Below, in pieces: positions 1 through 6,328 of a stretch of DNA of 8,302 nucleotides. The DNA comes from an uncultured Bacillota bacterium (GTDB lineage Bacteria > Bacillota_I > Bacilli_A > RFN20 > CAG-631): the NCBI GenBank assembly GCA_905197115.1, contig CAJJXN010000063.1:1-8302 (forward strand), given 5' to 3'. The notes beneath the pieces are model-generated. The model saw only the letters and a program-made list of their open reading frames with translations. It did not search any database and was not told the DNA's origin. A program made the position numbers and the translations under genes. Positions within the stretch are counted from its first letter, which is position 1. Every line of letters starts with the position of its first letter.

Positions 1-139
1 GGAGTTTCATGAGCTTTTGACTGATTATAAGAAAATGGCAGGGAATAAATACAGCTTAAAAGCGTACCACACAGAGATTTTAGATGCAGGCCCATGTAGT
101 TTTGACATTTTGAGAAAGCGCATCGAAAGCAACCTATGA
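1..139 (+). CDS. C-terminal fragment of a DUF885-like protein (5' end outside window)
   Basis: A reading frame enters at base 2 and runs open to a TGA at 137-139, giving the last 45 residues of a protein. The tail contains two Phe/Tyr-His elements (EFHELL near the start and AYHTEILDAGP in the middle) and ends SFDILRKRIESNL. This resembles the extreme C-terminus of DUF885 proteins, a family of putative zinc peptidase-like proteins in which a Phe-His-x-x-(Leu) helix is followed by a short Pro/Ser-Leu-Leu segment. The match is by memory of the family pattern and rests on few residues. By hand count the fragment is about 39% GC and uses codons such as GAG, GCG, CGC and AGC, which are rarer in the genes downstream. 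The gap to the next start is only 16 bases with no terminator visible, so it may be co-transcribed with pckA. The catalytic part lies outside the window. Confidence 0.55.
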   Translation, partial: EFHELLTDYKKMAGNKYSLKAYHTEILDAGPCSFDILRKRIESNL

Positions 140-141
140 AT

Positions 142-146
142 GGAGG
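142..146 (+). promoter_or_regulatory. Ribosome binding site of pckA
   Basis: GGAGG lies 9 bases before the ATG at 156. It supports this start, and there is no competing in-frame start between the site and the ATG. Confidence 0.8.
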
Positions 147-155
147 AAGTAACTT

Positions 156-1826
156 ATGTCAACAAAAGCTTATTACACACATGAAGAAATCGGAAAAGGA
201 AAGCCTGGATTTTCAAAAACAAGATCCATTATCGAAGCAGCATTTTATGGAAACAATGTTGTTAAAGTAAATTCATTAAAGGAAGCTTACAATTTAGCTA
301 AAAATTCTCCAGGAACAGTTGTAACAGATATGCCTGTTTATAACCCTGAAGCAATTGGATTAGACAAAGATGCAAAAGTATTATTGTTTAATGATGGTTC
401 TATTACCGGTCGTTATGCAGCAGCTAGAAGAATTCAAGGTGAACCTGGTGTAAACGCTGACCGTTTAGACAAAATTTTAATGGACGCCGTTTATGACACA
501 AGATGGAAAAAAATGTACCATGCGGAAGCTTATATCGGATTAGATAAAGAATTCATGGTAAAAGCTCATCTTATTATTCCAGAAGGTGAAGAAAATATTC
601 TTTATAACTGGTTATTAAATTTCCAATACATCAATGATACTTATTTAAAAATGTATGGTGAATCAAAACCAATTGGAAATGAACCAGATATTTATATTTT
701 CTCTGATCCACAATGGAAGGGAACAGATCAAACTGATGTTTGTGATGGAAAATGTCTTGCTTATTTCAGTACAGAAACAAACTGTGCTGCTATCTTAGGT
801 ATGAGATATTTTGGCGAACATAAAAAAGGAACTTTAACAATTGCATGGGCAATTGCAAATCGTAATGGTTATGCTTCTTGTCATGGTGGTCAAAAAGAAT
901 ACACTTTAGCAAATGGCACAAAATTCGTAGCTTCAGTATATGGTCTTTCTGGAAGTGGTAAATCAACGATTACTCATGCAAAACATGGTGGAAAATATGG
1001 TGTATTAGTTCTTCATGATGATGCATTTATTATCAATACAGATACTTGTGCATCCGTAGCTTTAGAACCTTCTTATTTTGATAAGACATCTGATTATCCT
1101 ACAGGCTGTGCCGACAATAAATATTTAATTACAGTTCAAAACTGTTCAGCAACAAGAGATGAAAATGGTCATGTTGTTTTAGTTACAGAAGATATCCGTA
1201 ACGGAAATGGTCGCGCTATTAAATCAAAACTTTGGTCTCCAAATAGAGTAGATAAAATTGAATCTCCAGTTAACGCCATTTTCTGGATTATGAAAGATCC
1301 TACTTTACCACCAATCGTTAAATTAAATGGCGCATCTTTGGCGGCTGTTATGGGTGCTACTTTAGCTACAAAACGTTCTACAGCTGAACGTCTTGCTCCT
1401 GGCGTTGATCCAAACGCTTTAGTTGTTGAACCATATGCAAACCCATTTAGAACGTATCCTTTAGCAAACGATTATGCAAAATTCAAAAAATTATTTGCTG
1501 AAAAGAACGTTGCTTGCTATATCATCAATACGGGTGATTTTATGGGCAAAAAAGTTCAAAAAGAAGATACTTTAGGTGTTATTGAAGCAGTTGTAGAAGG
1601 CACAGGAAAATTTGAAAAATGGGGTCCTTTCTCTGATATCGAAATTTTAAACTGGGAAGGTTTTGTTCCTAATTTAGATGATGCTCACTATGTTGAACAA
1701 TTAAAAGCACGTATGCAAGATCGTGTAAACTTTGTAAAATCTCGTGAAACTTTCAAAGATGGCTATGATAAACTTCCTCAAGATGCACTTGAAGCCATTC
1801 AAAAAGTAGTAAACGAATTAAAGTAG
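156..1826 (+). CDS. pckA: ATP-type phosphoenolpyruvate carboxykinase, divergent
   Basis: Interconverts oxaloacetate + ATP with PEP + CO2 + ADP in the cytosol. The 556 residues are near the usual 520-550 of the ATP class. Visible landmarks: a P-loop GLSGSGKST (residues 263-271, K269); a Lys pair in GEHKKG (K223/K224) followed exactly 19 residues later by H243 in SCHGG, the same spacing as the metal-binding Lys and His of E. coli PckA; D288/D289 in the kinase-2 position; R353 in NGNGRA; and a C-terminal nucleotide-side segment INTGDFMGKK. R86 in TGRYAAAR probably replaces the substrate Arg of the usual GRSPKDK motif. Two signatures are altered: the canonical GDDEHGW is LHDDAFII here, and PKDK is missing after R86. 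So the fold and core catalysts look intact, but this is an outlying subclass and its nucleotide preference is not settled by sequence. It is 9 bases upstream of a complete oxaloacetate decarboxylase set, which suggests that it works in the PEP-carboxylating, ATP-forming direction. GTP-type PEPCK is unlikely given the motif order. Confidence 0.88.
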   Translation: MSTKAYYTHEEIGKGKPGFSKTRSIIEAAFYGNNVVKVNSLKEAYNLAKNSPGTVVTDMPVYNPEAIGLDKDAKVLLFNDGSITGRYAAARRIQGEPGVNADRLDKILMDAVYDTRWKKMYHAEAYIGLDKEFMVKAHLIIPEGEENILYNWLLNFQYINDTYLKMYGESKPIGNEPDIYIFSDPQWKGTDQTDVCDGKCLAYFSTETNCAAILGMRYFGEHKKGTLTIAWAIANRNGYASCHGGQKEYTLANGTKFVASVYGLSGSGKSTITHAKHGGKYGVLVLHDDAFIINTDTCASVALEPSYFDKTSDYPTGCADNKYLITVQNCSATRDENGHVVLVTEDIRNGNGRAIKSKLWSPNRVDKIESPVNAIFWIMKDPTLPPIVKLNGASLAAVMGATLATKRSTAERLAPGVDPNALVVEPYANPFRTYPLANDYAKFKKLFAEKNVACYIINTGDFMGKKVQKEDTLGVIEAVVEGTGKFEKWGPFSDIEILNWEGFVPNLDDAHYVEQLKARMQDRVNFVKSRETFKDGYDKLPQDALEAIQKVVNELK

Positions 1827-1828
1827 GA
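1825..1828 (+). promoter_or_regulatory. Ribosome binding site deciding the oadA start
   Basis: AGGA overlaps the TAG stop of pckA. It is only 1 base from the ATG at 1830 but 7 bases from the ATG at 1836, so the second ATG is the better start. The overlap of the stop and this site suggests translational coupling of pckA and oadA. Confidence 0.6.
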
Positions 1829-1835
1829 AATGACT

Positions 1836-3218
1836 ATGGGCGTTAAAATTGTAGATACTGTATTTCGTGATGGTCCACAATCTTTAATTGCAACTCGTAT
1901 GACAACCGAAGAAATATTATCGGCTGTTTCTATCTTAGATAAAGCTGGATATTATGCATTAGAAGTGTGGGGAGGAGCAACTTTTGACTCCTGCCTCCGC
2001 TTTTTAAATGAAGATCCATGGGAACGTTTAAGAGCAATTAAAAAAGCTTGTCCAAACACGAAACTTCAAATGTTATTTAGAGGACAAAATATCTTAGGTT
2101 ATAAACATTATTCAGATGATGTAGTAGAAAAATTTGTTCAAAAATCATTAGAAAATGGAATTGATATTATTCGTGTATTCGATGCATTAAATGATATTCG
2201 TAACTTAAAAAGTGCGGTAGATGCGACAAAAAAATATCATGGACATTGTCAAATTGCTTTAAGTTACACAACTAGTCCTGTTCATACTGTTGACTATTAT
2301 GTAGCTTTAGCCAAAGAAATTGAAAGTATGGGCGCGGATAGTTTATGCATTAAAGACATGGCTGGCGTTTTACTTCCAAATGATGCTTATACATTAATTA
2401 AAAAATTAAAAGCCAATACAAAACTTCCAATCGAATTACATTCTCACTGTACGGGTGGTATTTGTGAAATGACTTACCAAAAAGCGATTGAAGCTGGAGT
2501 CGATATTATTGATACGGCTTTATCTCCATTTGCAGGGGGAACTAGTCAACCTTCTACAGAAGCCTTTAATTATGCTTTAGCTAACACCAAATACGATCCT
2601 AAATTAAATATCGAATGTTTAAATGAAGCAGCTAGTATATTAACAAAAATAAAAGATAAATATTTAGCAAATGGAACGCTTAATCCCAAAGCTTTATCCA
2701 CTAACCCTAATATTTTACAATATCAAGTTCCAGGTGGTATGTTATCAAACTTGATGAGTCAATTAAAAAATCAAGGTGCAATGGATAAATATGATGAAGT
2801 ATTAAAAGAAGTACCTCGCGTTCGTAAAGATATGGGTTATCCACCACTTGTTACTCCTTTATCACAAATGGTAGGAACGCAAGCTGTTTTAAATGTCATT
2901 ACAGGCCAAAGATATAAAATGGTTCCAAAAGAAATCAATGACTATTTACATGGACTTTATGGTAAAGCTCCAGCTGAAGTAGATGAAAAAATTAGAAAGC
3001 AAATTATTGGTGATGATAAAGTAATCACTTATCGTCCTGCCGATGATTTAAAACCTCAATTTGAAGCGTTAAAAGAACAATATAAAGATTTAGCTAAATG
3101 TGATGAAGATGTTCTTTCTATCGCATTATTTGAACAAGTAGCAATTAAATTTTTGACTAACAAATATAATCCAAAATCAGAAGATGAAGTTGTGGAATTC
3201 AACTTATATGTAGGGTAG
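1836..3218 (+). CDS. oadA: Oxaloacetate decarboxylase carboxyltransferase subunit (OadA type, no biotin domain)
   Basis: Transfers the carboxyl group of oxaloacetate to carrier-bound biotin, releasing pyruvate; a cytosolic subunit of the membrane-bound pump. With the start at 1836 (chosen from the AGGA spacing) it has 460 residues. The N-terminal TIM barrel carries the metal site: D12 in RDGPQS, K173 in CIKDMAG (the lysine carbamylated in this family) and H202/H204 in LHSHCTGG. The intervals 12-173-202-204 equal those I recall for Vibrio OadA (17-178-207-209). RDGPQS differs from the more common RDAHQS. About residues 290-460 form the helical C-terminal part of the PYC/OadA domain. The usual fused biotinyl domain (full length near 590) is absent and is supplied by the separate gene at 3569. 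Pyruvate carboxylase subunit B has the same domain, but the adjacent OadB pump and the lack of a biotin carboxylase gene favour decarboxylation. Confidence 0.92.
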   Translation: MGVKIVDTVFRDGPQSLIATRMTTEEILSAVSILDKAGYYALEVWGGATFDSCLRFLNEDPWERLRAIKKACPNTKLQMLFRGQNILGYKHYSDDVVEKFVQKSLENGIDIIRVFDALNDIRNLKSAVDATKKYHGHCQIALSYTTSPVHTVDYYVALAKEIESMGADSLCIKDMAGVLLPNDAYTLIKKLKANTKLPIELHSHCTGGICEMTYQKAIEAGVDIIDTALSPFAGGTSQPSTEAFNYALANTKYDPKLNIECLNEAASILTKIKDKYLANGTLNPKALSTNPNILQYQVPGGMLSNLMSQLKNQGAMDKYDEVLKEVPRVRKDMGYPPLVTPLSQMVGTQAVLNVITGQRYKMVPKEINDYLHGLYGKAPAEVDEKIRKQIIGDDKVITYRPADDLKPQFEALKEQYKDLAKCDEDVLSIALFEQVAIKFLTNKYNPKSEDEVVEFNLYVG

Positions 3219-3226
3219 GTGGAATT

Positions 3227-3556
3227 ATGATTTTTTCAATCGTAGAAATTAGTGAAAAACCAGGTCAAGCTTTTATTGATGGCCTATTACCTTCTTTGTT
3301 ATGTATTTTAATCGTATTTGTGATCTTAACACTTATTTATTTAATCGTTGCTTTGTTAAATAAAGTGAAAGCTTTAGATGTGAAAGAAAATAAAAAAACA
3401 CAACCAGTTGTGAACACAAAAGCAAATGAACCAACAACAAAATTAGAAGACATTCAAGATGATGATACAATGGCTGCTGTTTTAGTAGCAACAATTGATT
3501 ATCAACAAGAAATTCAAAATGATGTACGTCTAGTACGTGTAAAAAGAATCGGTTAG
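3227..3556 (+). CDS. oadG: Small membrane subunit, OadG/gamma-like
   Basis: A 109-residue protein with one strong membrane helix (about residues 20-44, a run of Leu, Ile and Val), a basic flank, a polar linker (about 47-75) and a C-terminal segment with acidic DDDTMAAVLVATIDYQ followed by RLVRVKRIG. One helix plus an acidic stretch and an RxVRxxxR tail is the layout of the gamma subunit that anchors OadA and the carrier to OadB. Start is set by AGGTGG at 3217-3222, overlapping the oadA stop. The histidines that bind zinc in the Klebsiella gamma subunit tail are not seen; the protein contains no histidine. Primary sequence of this family is poorly conserved, so position between oadA and the carrier gene carries much of the assignment. 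A glutaconyl- or methylmalonyl-CoA decarboxylase delta subunit is the nearest alternative. Confidence 0.75.
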   Translation: MIFSIVEISEKPGQAFIDGLLPSLLCILIVFVILTLIYLIVALLNKVKALDVKENKKTQPVVNTKANEPTTKLEDIQDDDTMAAVLVATIDYQQEIQNDVRLVRVKRIG

Positions 3557-3568
3557 GAGGAAAAAAAC

Positions 3569-3913
3569 ATGAAAATTTATAAAGTAAAAGTAAATGGTAA
3601 AGTTTATGAAGTTGAACTTGAAAGTGTAACTGAAAGTAAAGAAACCATTAAAGAAGAAAAAACAAATGTTGCAAATAAACCTACTCAAGCAGCAGCTGGT
3701 GATACACCTGTTTTATCTCCAATGGCTGGCACAATTTTAAAAGTTTGTGTAGCTGTAGGTGATTCTGTAAAAAAAGGTCAAACTTTAATGATTTTAGAAG
3801 CTATGAAATTAGAAAATGAAATTTTAGCAGCCCAAGATGGTGTGGTTAAATCCATTTCTGTGTCTAAAGGTCAAGCGGTTACAAGCAAACAAGAACTATT
3901 AATTTTGGGGTAA
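3569..3913 (+). CDS. Biotin carboxyl carrier protein of the decarboxylase
   Basis: A 114-residue carrier that shuttles carboxyl from OadA to OadB. Residues 1-20 form a short N-terminal strand segment (KIYKVKVNGKVYEVEL) typical of decarboxylase carriers, residues 21-46 are a flexible Lys/Glu/Ala/Thr-rich linker, and residues 47-114 form the lipoyl/biotinyl domain with SPMAGTI at 50-56 and the biotin site EAMKLE, biotinyl lysine K80. Preceded by AGGAGG (3555-3560), the best ribosome binding site in the operon, as expected for a carrier needed in excess over its partners. It overlaps the previous stop region and lies 6 bases before oadB. It needs a biotin ligase encoded elsewhere. In Enterococcus-type systems the equivalent free carrier is called OadD; I leave the symbol blank. 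Confidence 0.93.
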   Translation: MKIYKVKVNGKVYEVELESVTESKETIKEEKTNVANKPTQAAAGDTPVLSPMAGTILKVCVAVGDSVKKGQTLMILEAMKLENEILAAQDGVVKSISVSKGQAVTSKQELLILG

Positions 3914-3919
3914 TAGCTT

Positions 3920-5296
3920 ATGCTAAAATTAATTGAAGAATTTTTAAGAAGTACGGGGATTGCTGCTTTTTTCCAAGATGGTGGTTGGAAAAATTTAATT
4001 ATGATTCTAATCGCTCTTGTATTGCTTTATTTTGCCGTATTTAAACAAGCAGAACCATATCTTCTTATCCCAATTGCTTTTGGGGTATTATTAGTTAACT
4101 TGCCACTTAGTGGTATATTTGAAAAATCAACAGATGCGATGTATTCGCTTCAACAAGTAGCTGATGCTATCGGCATAACTATTGATCAGGCTAAAGAATT
4201 GTTTATGTCTTTAGGACTGGATCCAGAGAAATCTTACTCATTAAGTCACATTATTGACTTAGGAAAAGAAAATCTAGATGCCATTAATGCTTTAACTTTT
4301 ATTAAAGATGATCCACTTAATGGTCCACTTATTTTAAATAATATCGTTGACTTTTTAAATCAAGAAACACATTATTCCGGTTTATTAGGTTTCTTATATA
4401 TGGGTGTTAAAACCGGTATTTATCCTTGTTTAATTTTCTTAGGAATTGGGGCTACTACAGACTTTGGTCCATTAATTTCTAATCCAAAGAGCATGATTTT
4501 AGGTGCAGCTGCTCAAATTGGTATTTTTGTTACTTTCCTTGGTGCTTTATTACTTGGATTCAATCCACAAGAAGCATCTTCCATCGGCATTATTGGTGGT
4601 GCAGATGGTCCTACTGCTATTTTAGTAACAAAAACTTTAGCTCCTCATTTATTATCATCTATTTCTATTGCTGCTTATTCTTACATGGCTTTAGTTCCAT
4701 TTATCCAACCTCCAATTATTCGTTTATTAACAACCAAAAAAGAACGTCAAATCAAAATGGAAGAACCAATTCAAGTTTCTAAAACCAAAAGAATTTTATT
4801 CCCAATTATTGTTACCATTGTCGTTGTATTATTAATTCCTTCATGTGCTCCATTAATTGGATGTCTAATGCTTGGTAATTTAATTAAAGAATCAGGTGTT
4901 GTACCAAAATTAACAGAAGCTGCTGGAAATACCATTCTTTATTTAGTAACTATTTTATTAGGTCTATGCGTAGGTGCCACAGCTAGTGCTGACACATTCT
5001 TAACATTAAATACAATTAAAATCTTCGCTTTAGGTATCTTTGCTTTTGCAATTGCTACAGCAAGTGGTGTACTAATTGGAAAATTAATGTGCAAATTAAC
5101 AAAAGGCAAAATCAATCCAATGATTGGTGCTGCAGGTGTAAGTGCTGTTCCAATGGCTGCTCGTGTTGTTCATAAAGAAGGTATTAAAGAAGATCCTAGC
5201 AATTTCTTATTAATGCATGCAATGGGTCCTAACGTTGCTGGCGTAATTGGTAGTGCAATTGCTGCTGGTTTATTAATGTTATTATTTGGTATTTAA
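3920..5296 (+). CDS. oadB: Sodium-pumping oxaloacetate decarboxylase beta subunit
   Basis: Integral membrane subunit that decarboxylates carboxybiotin and exports Na+. The 458 residues hold the family landmarks: GVGA-like GIGATTDFGPL, IGIIGGADGPTAI with D229, AYSYMALVPFIQPP with Y255, and NPMIGAAGVSAVPMAAR with N399, G403, S408 and R415. These correspond one for one to the Klebsiella residues D203, Y229, N373, G377, S382 and R389 reported as essential for Na+ transport, all offset by exactly 26. The extra length therefore lies before D229, in a polar loop at about residues 72-148 between the early helices; this loop is also variable in other OadB proteins. The end NVAGVIGSAIAAG is typical. 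The ribosome binding site is weak (GGGG at 3907-3910), 6 bases after the carrier stop, so expression is probably coupled. Methylmalonyl-CoA or glutaconyl-CoA decarboxylase beta subunits are close homologues, but the partner OadA fixes the substrate as oxaloacetate. Confidence 0.95.
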   Translation: MLKLIEEFLRSTGIAAFFQDGGWKNLIMILIALVLLYFAVFKQAEPYLLIPIAFGVLLVNLPLSGIFEKSTDAMYSLQQVADAIGITIDQAKELFMSLGLDPEKSYSLSHIIDLGKENLDAINALTFIKDDPLNGPLILNNIVDFLNQETHYSGLLGFLYMGVKTGIYPCLIFLGIGATTDFGPLISNPKSMILGAAAQIGIFVTFLGALLLGFNPQEASSIGIIGGADGPTAILVTKTLAPHLLSSISIAAYSYMALVPFIQPPIIRLLTTKKERQIKMEEPIQVSKTKRILFPIIVTIVVVLLIPSCAPLIGCLMLGNLIKESGVVPKLTEAAGNTILYLVTILLGLCVGATASADTFLTLNTIKIFALGIFAFAIATASGVLIGKLMCKLTKGKINPMIGAAGVSAVPMAARVVHKEGIKEDPSNFLLMHAMGPNVAGVIGSAIAAGLLMLLFGI

Positions 5297-5304
5297 TACA
5301 ATTT

Positions 5305-5337
5305 AAAAGAGTTCACCTTGTAGATGAACTCTTTTTT
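5305..5337. terminator. Bidirectional rho-independent terminator between oadB and ribokinase
   Basis: AAAAGAGTTCA (5305-5315) pairs perfectly with TGAACTCTTTT (5325-5335) around a 9-base loop, and a run of six T (5332-5337) follows on the plus strand. Read on the minus strand the same hairpin ends in four T. It lies 8 bases after the oadB stop. The ribokinase stop codon (complement of 5336-5338) abuts it, so both converging transcripts can end here. Confidence 0.85.
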
Positions 5338-6244
5338 ATTTTCTTTCAAGAAAACTTTCGACTTCTTTTCGATTCTTGATACTTTGTTGTGCACCTAAAG
5401 ATAAACACGTAAGAGCACTCGCTGCTGTAGCATATACAATACTTTGATCCATTTTTTGTGTTCTTATCCATTCAGATAAAAAAGCCCCAATAAAGGTATC
5501 TCCAGCTGCGGTCGTATCCACTGGAGTAATTTGATAAGCAGCATAATGTTTCATCGTCTGGCTTGTATAGACATCTACACCTTTATCTCCTAATGTAATA
5601 ATGCAATAAGTAATTTTATATTGGTTTAAAAATGTCTGAATTTTTTGTGCTTCTTTACTTGTACAATTTAGTAACATTTGACATTCTATTTCATTAACAA
5701 TTAAAAAATCAACATCATATAGTATATTTAAATCAATAGAAGTCACTGGAGCTGGATTAAAGACAACTTGCATATTTTTTTGTTTTGCCGTTTTAATGCC
5801 TTTTTCAATCGCTTCCCAATTCGTTTCTAATTGTGTTAAAAAATAGTCGTTTTCAGTGGCAAAAGTAAGAGCATTTTCAATTTGATTATCTTCTAATTGA
5901 TAGTTTGCGCCTGCTTCTAAAATAATCCGATTATCTTTTTCATCTACTAAGATAACCGCTACTCCTGTATTCGTATTTCTTTCTTCTATAAATTGAGTAT
6001 GAACAGAAACCTCTTTTAAGGACTCTATCAATTGCTTTCCCATTGCATCTTGCCCGACACAACCAATCATCACTACTTCTTCTTCATTTTTAGCTAAAGC
6101 AACCGCTTGATTCGCACCTTTTCCTCCTGGATTCATAAAAAATTTGTCTCCATGCATGGTTTCTCCTGATTGTGGAATGTATTTAGATTTCATAACTAAA
6201 TCCATATTCATACTTCCAAGCACAAATATTTTTGAATTGGCCAT
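5336..6244 (-). CDS. rbsK: Ribokinase, PfkB family
   Basis: Phosphorylates ribose to ribose 5-phosphate with ATP in the cytosol. With the ATG at 6244 the protein has 302 residues, close to E. coli RbsK. Family marks: GSMNMDLV (10-17) with sugar-contacting D15; NPGGKGANQA (38-47), the first PfkB signature, with K42 and N45; and DTTAAGDTF, the second signature, with catalytic base D249. The N-terminal GSMNMD plus PGGKGANQA combination is typical of ribokinase rather than fructokinase or adenosine kinase, though related sugars cannot be excluded. A GTG nine bases further upstream is in frame, but AAGGG at 6253-6257 is spaced 8 bases from the ATG and overlaps the GTG, so the ATG is chosen. No ribose transporter or rbs repressor is adjacent. 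It lies downstream, on the same strand, of a nuclease lipoprotein and a purine permease, which fits nucleoside or RNA salvage as the ribose source. Confidence 0.92.
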   Translation of the reverse strand: MANSKIFVLGSMNMDLVMKSKYIPQSGETMHGDKFFMNPGGKGANQAVALAKNEEEVVMIGCVGQDAMGKQLIESLKEVSVHTQFIEERNTNTGVAVILVDEKDNRIILEAGANYQLEDNQIENALTFATENDYFLTQLETNWEAIEKGIKTAKQKNMQVVFNPAPVTSIDLNILYDVDFLIVNEIECQMLLNCTSKEAQKIQTFLNQYKITYCIITLGDKGVDVYTSQTMKHYAAYQITPVDTTAAGDTFIGAFLSEWIRTQKMDQSIVYATAASALTCLSLGAQQSIKNRKEVESFLERK

Positions 6245-6250
6245 TTTTAT

Positions 6251-6257
6251 CACCCTT
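6251..6257 (-). promoter_or_regulatory. Ribosome binding site deciding the ribokinase start
   Basis: Minus-strand AAGGGTG. It overlaps the possible GTG start at 6253 and is 8 bases from the ATG at 6244 (counted from AAGGG), so translation most likely begins at the ATG. Confidence 0.65.
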
Positions 6258-6272
6258 ATCTAGGTCTATTTT

Positions 6273-6300
6273 AGTATAAAAATATCATAGAGTAAATAAA
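6273..6300 (-). promoter_or_regulatory. Possible ribokinase promoter region
   Basis: After the terminator there are about 55 AT-rich bases before the ribokinase start. On the minus strand TATACT (6278-6273) is a fair -10 box, followed by AAAATAGACC where a start site would fall. No convincing -35 box sits 16-18 bases upstream (the stretch is T-rich TTTATT), and TATGAT at 6289-6284 is a rival -10. I rate it as plausible because the upstream terminator makes a separate promoter useful. Confidence 0.3.
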
Positions 6301-6328
6301 AAAAGTTTTCCCAAATGGAAAAACTTTT
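6298..6328 (-). terminator. Rho-independent terminator after the barnase lipoprotein
   Basis: On the minus strand AAAAGTTTTTCC (6328-6317) pairs with GGAAAACTTTT (6311-6301) with one bulged base and a 5-base loop, and is followed by seven T (6304-6298, partly in the stem). The lipoprotein stop codon TAA (6329-6327) overlaps the base of the 5' arm. The plus strand lacks a matching long T run, so this terminator serves the minus strand. Confidence 0.8.

Noticed and set aside
102..107. Perfect TTGACA, possible -35 box for pckA
   Set aside because: No -10-like hexamer lies 16-18 bases downstream (GAAAGC and neighbours). The nearest TATGAA is 27 bases away, and the bases encode the end of the upstream protein.
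3990..4380. Long polar insertion in OadB as a novel added domain
   Set aside because: The excess over Klebsiella OadB is only about 26 residues, and that protein also carries a variable polar loop at this place. It looks like family variation.
1836..5296. Methylmalonyl-CoA or glutaconyl-CoA decarboxylase
   Set aside because: Those enzymes use a crotonase-type carboxyltransferase. Here it is the TIM-barrel PYC/OadA type with D12, K173, H202 and H204, so oxaloacetate is the expected substrate.
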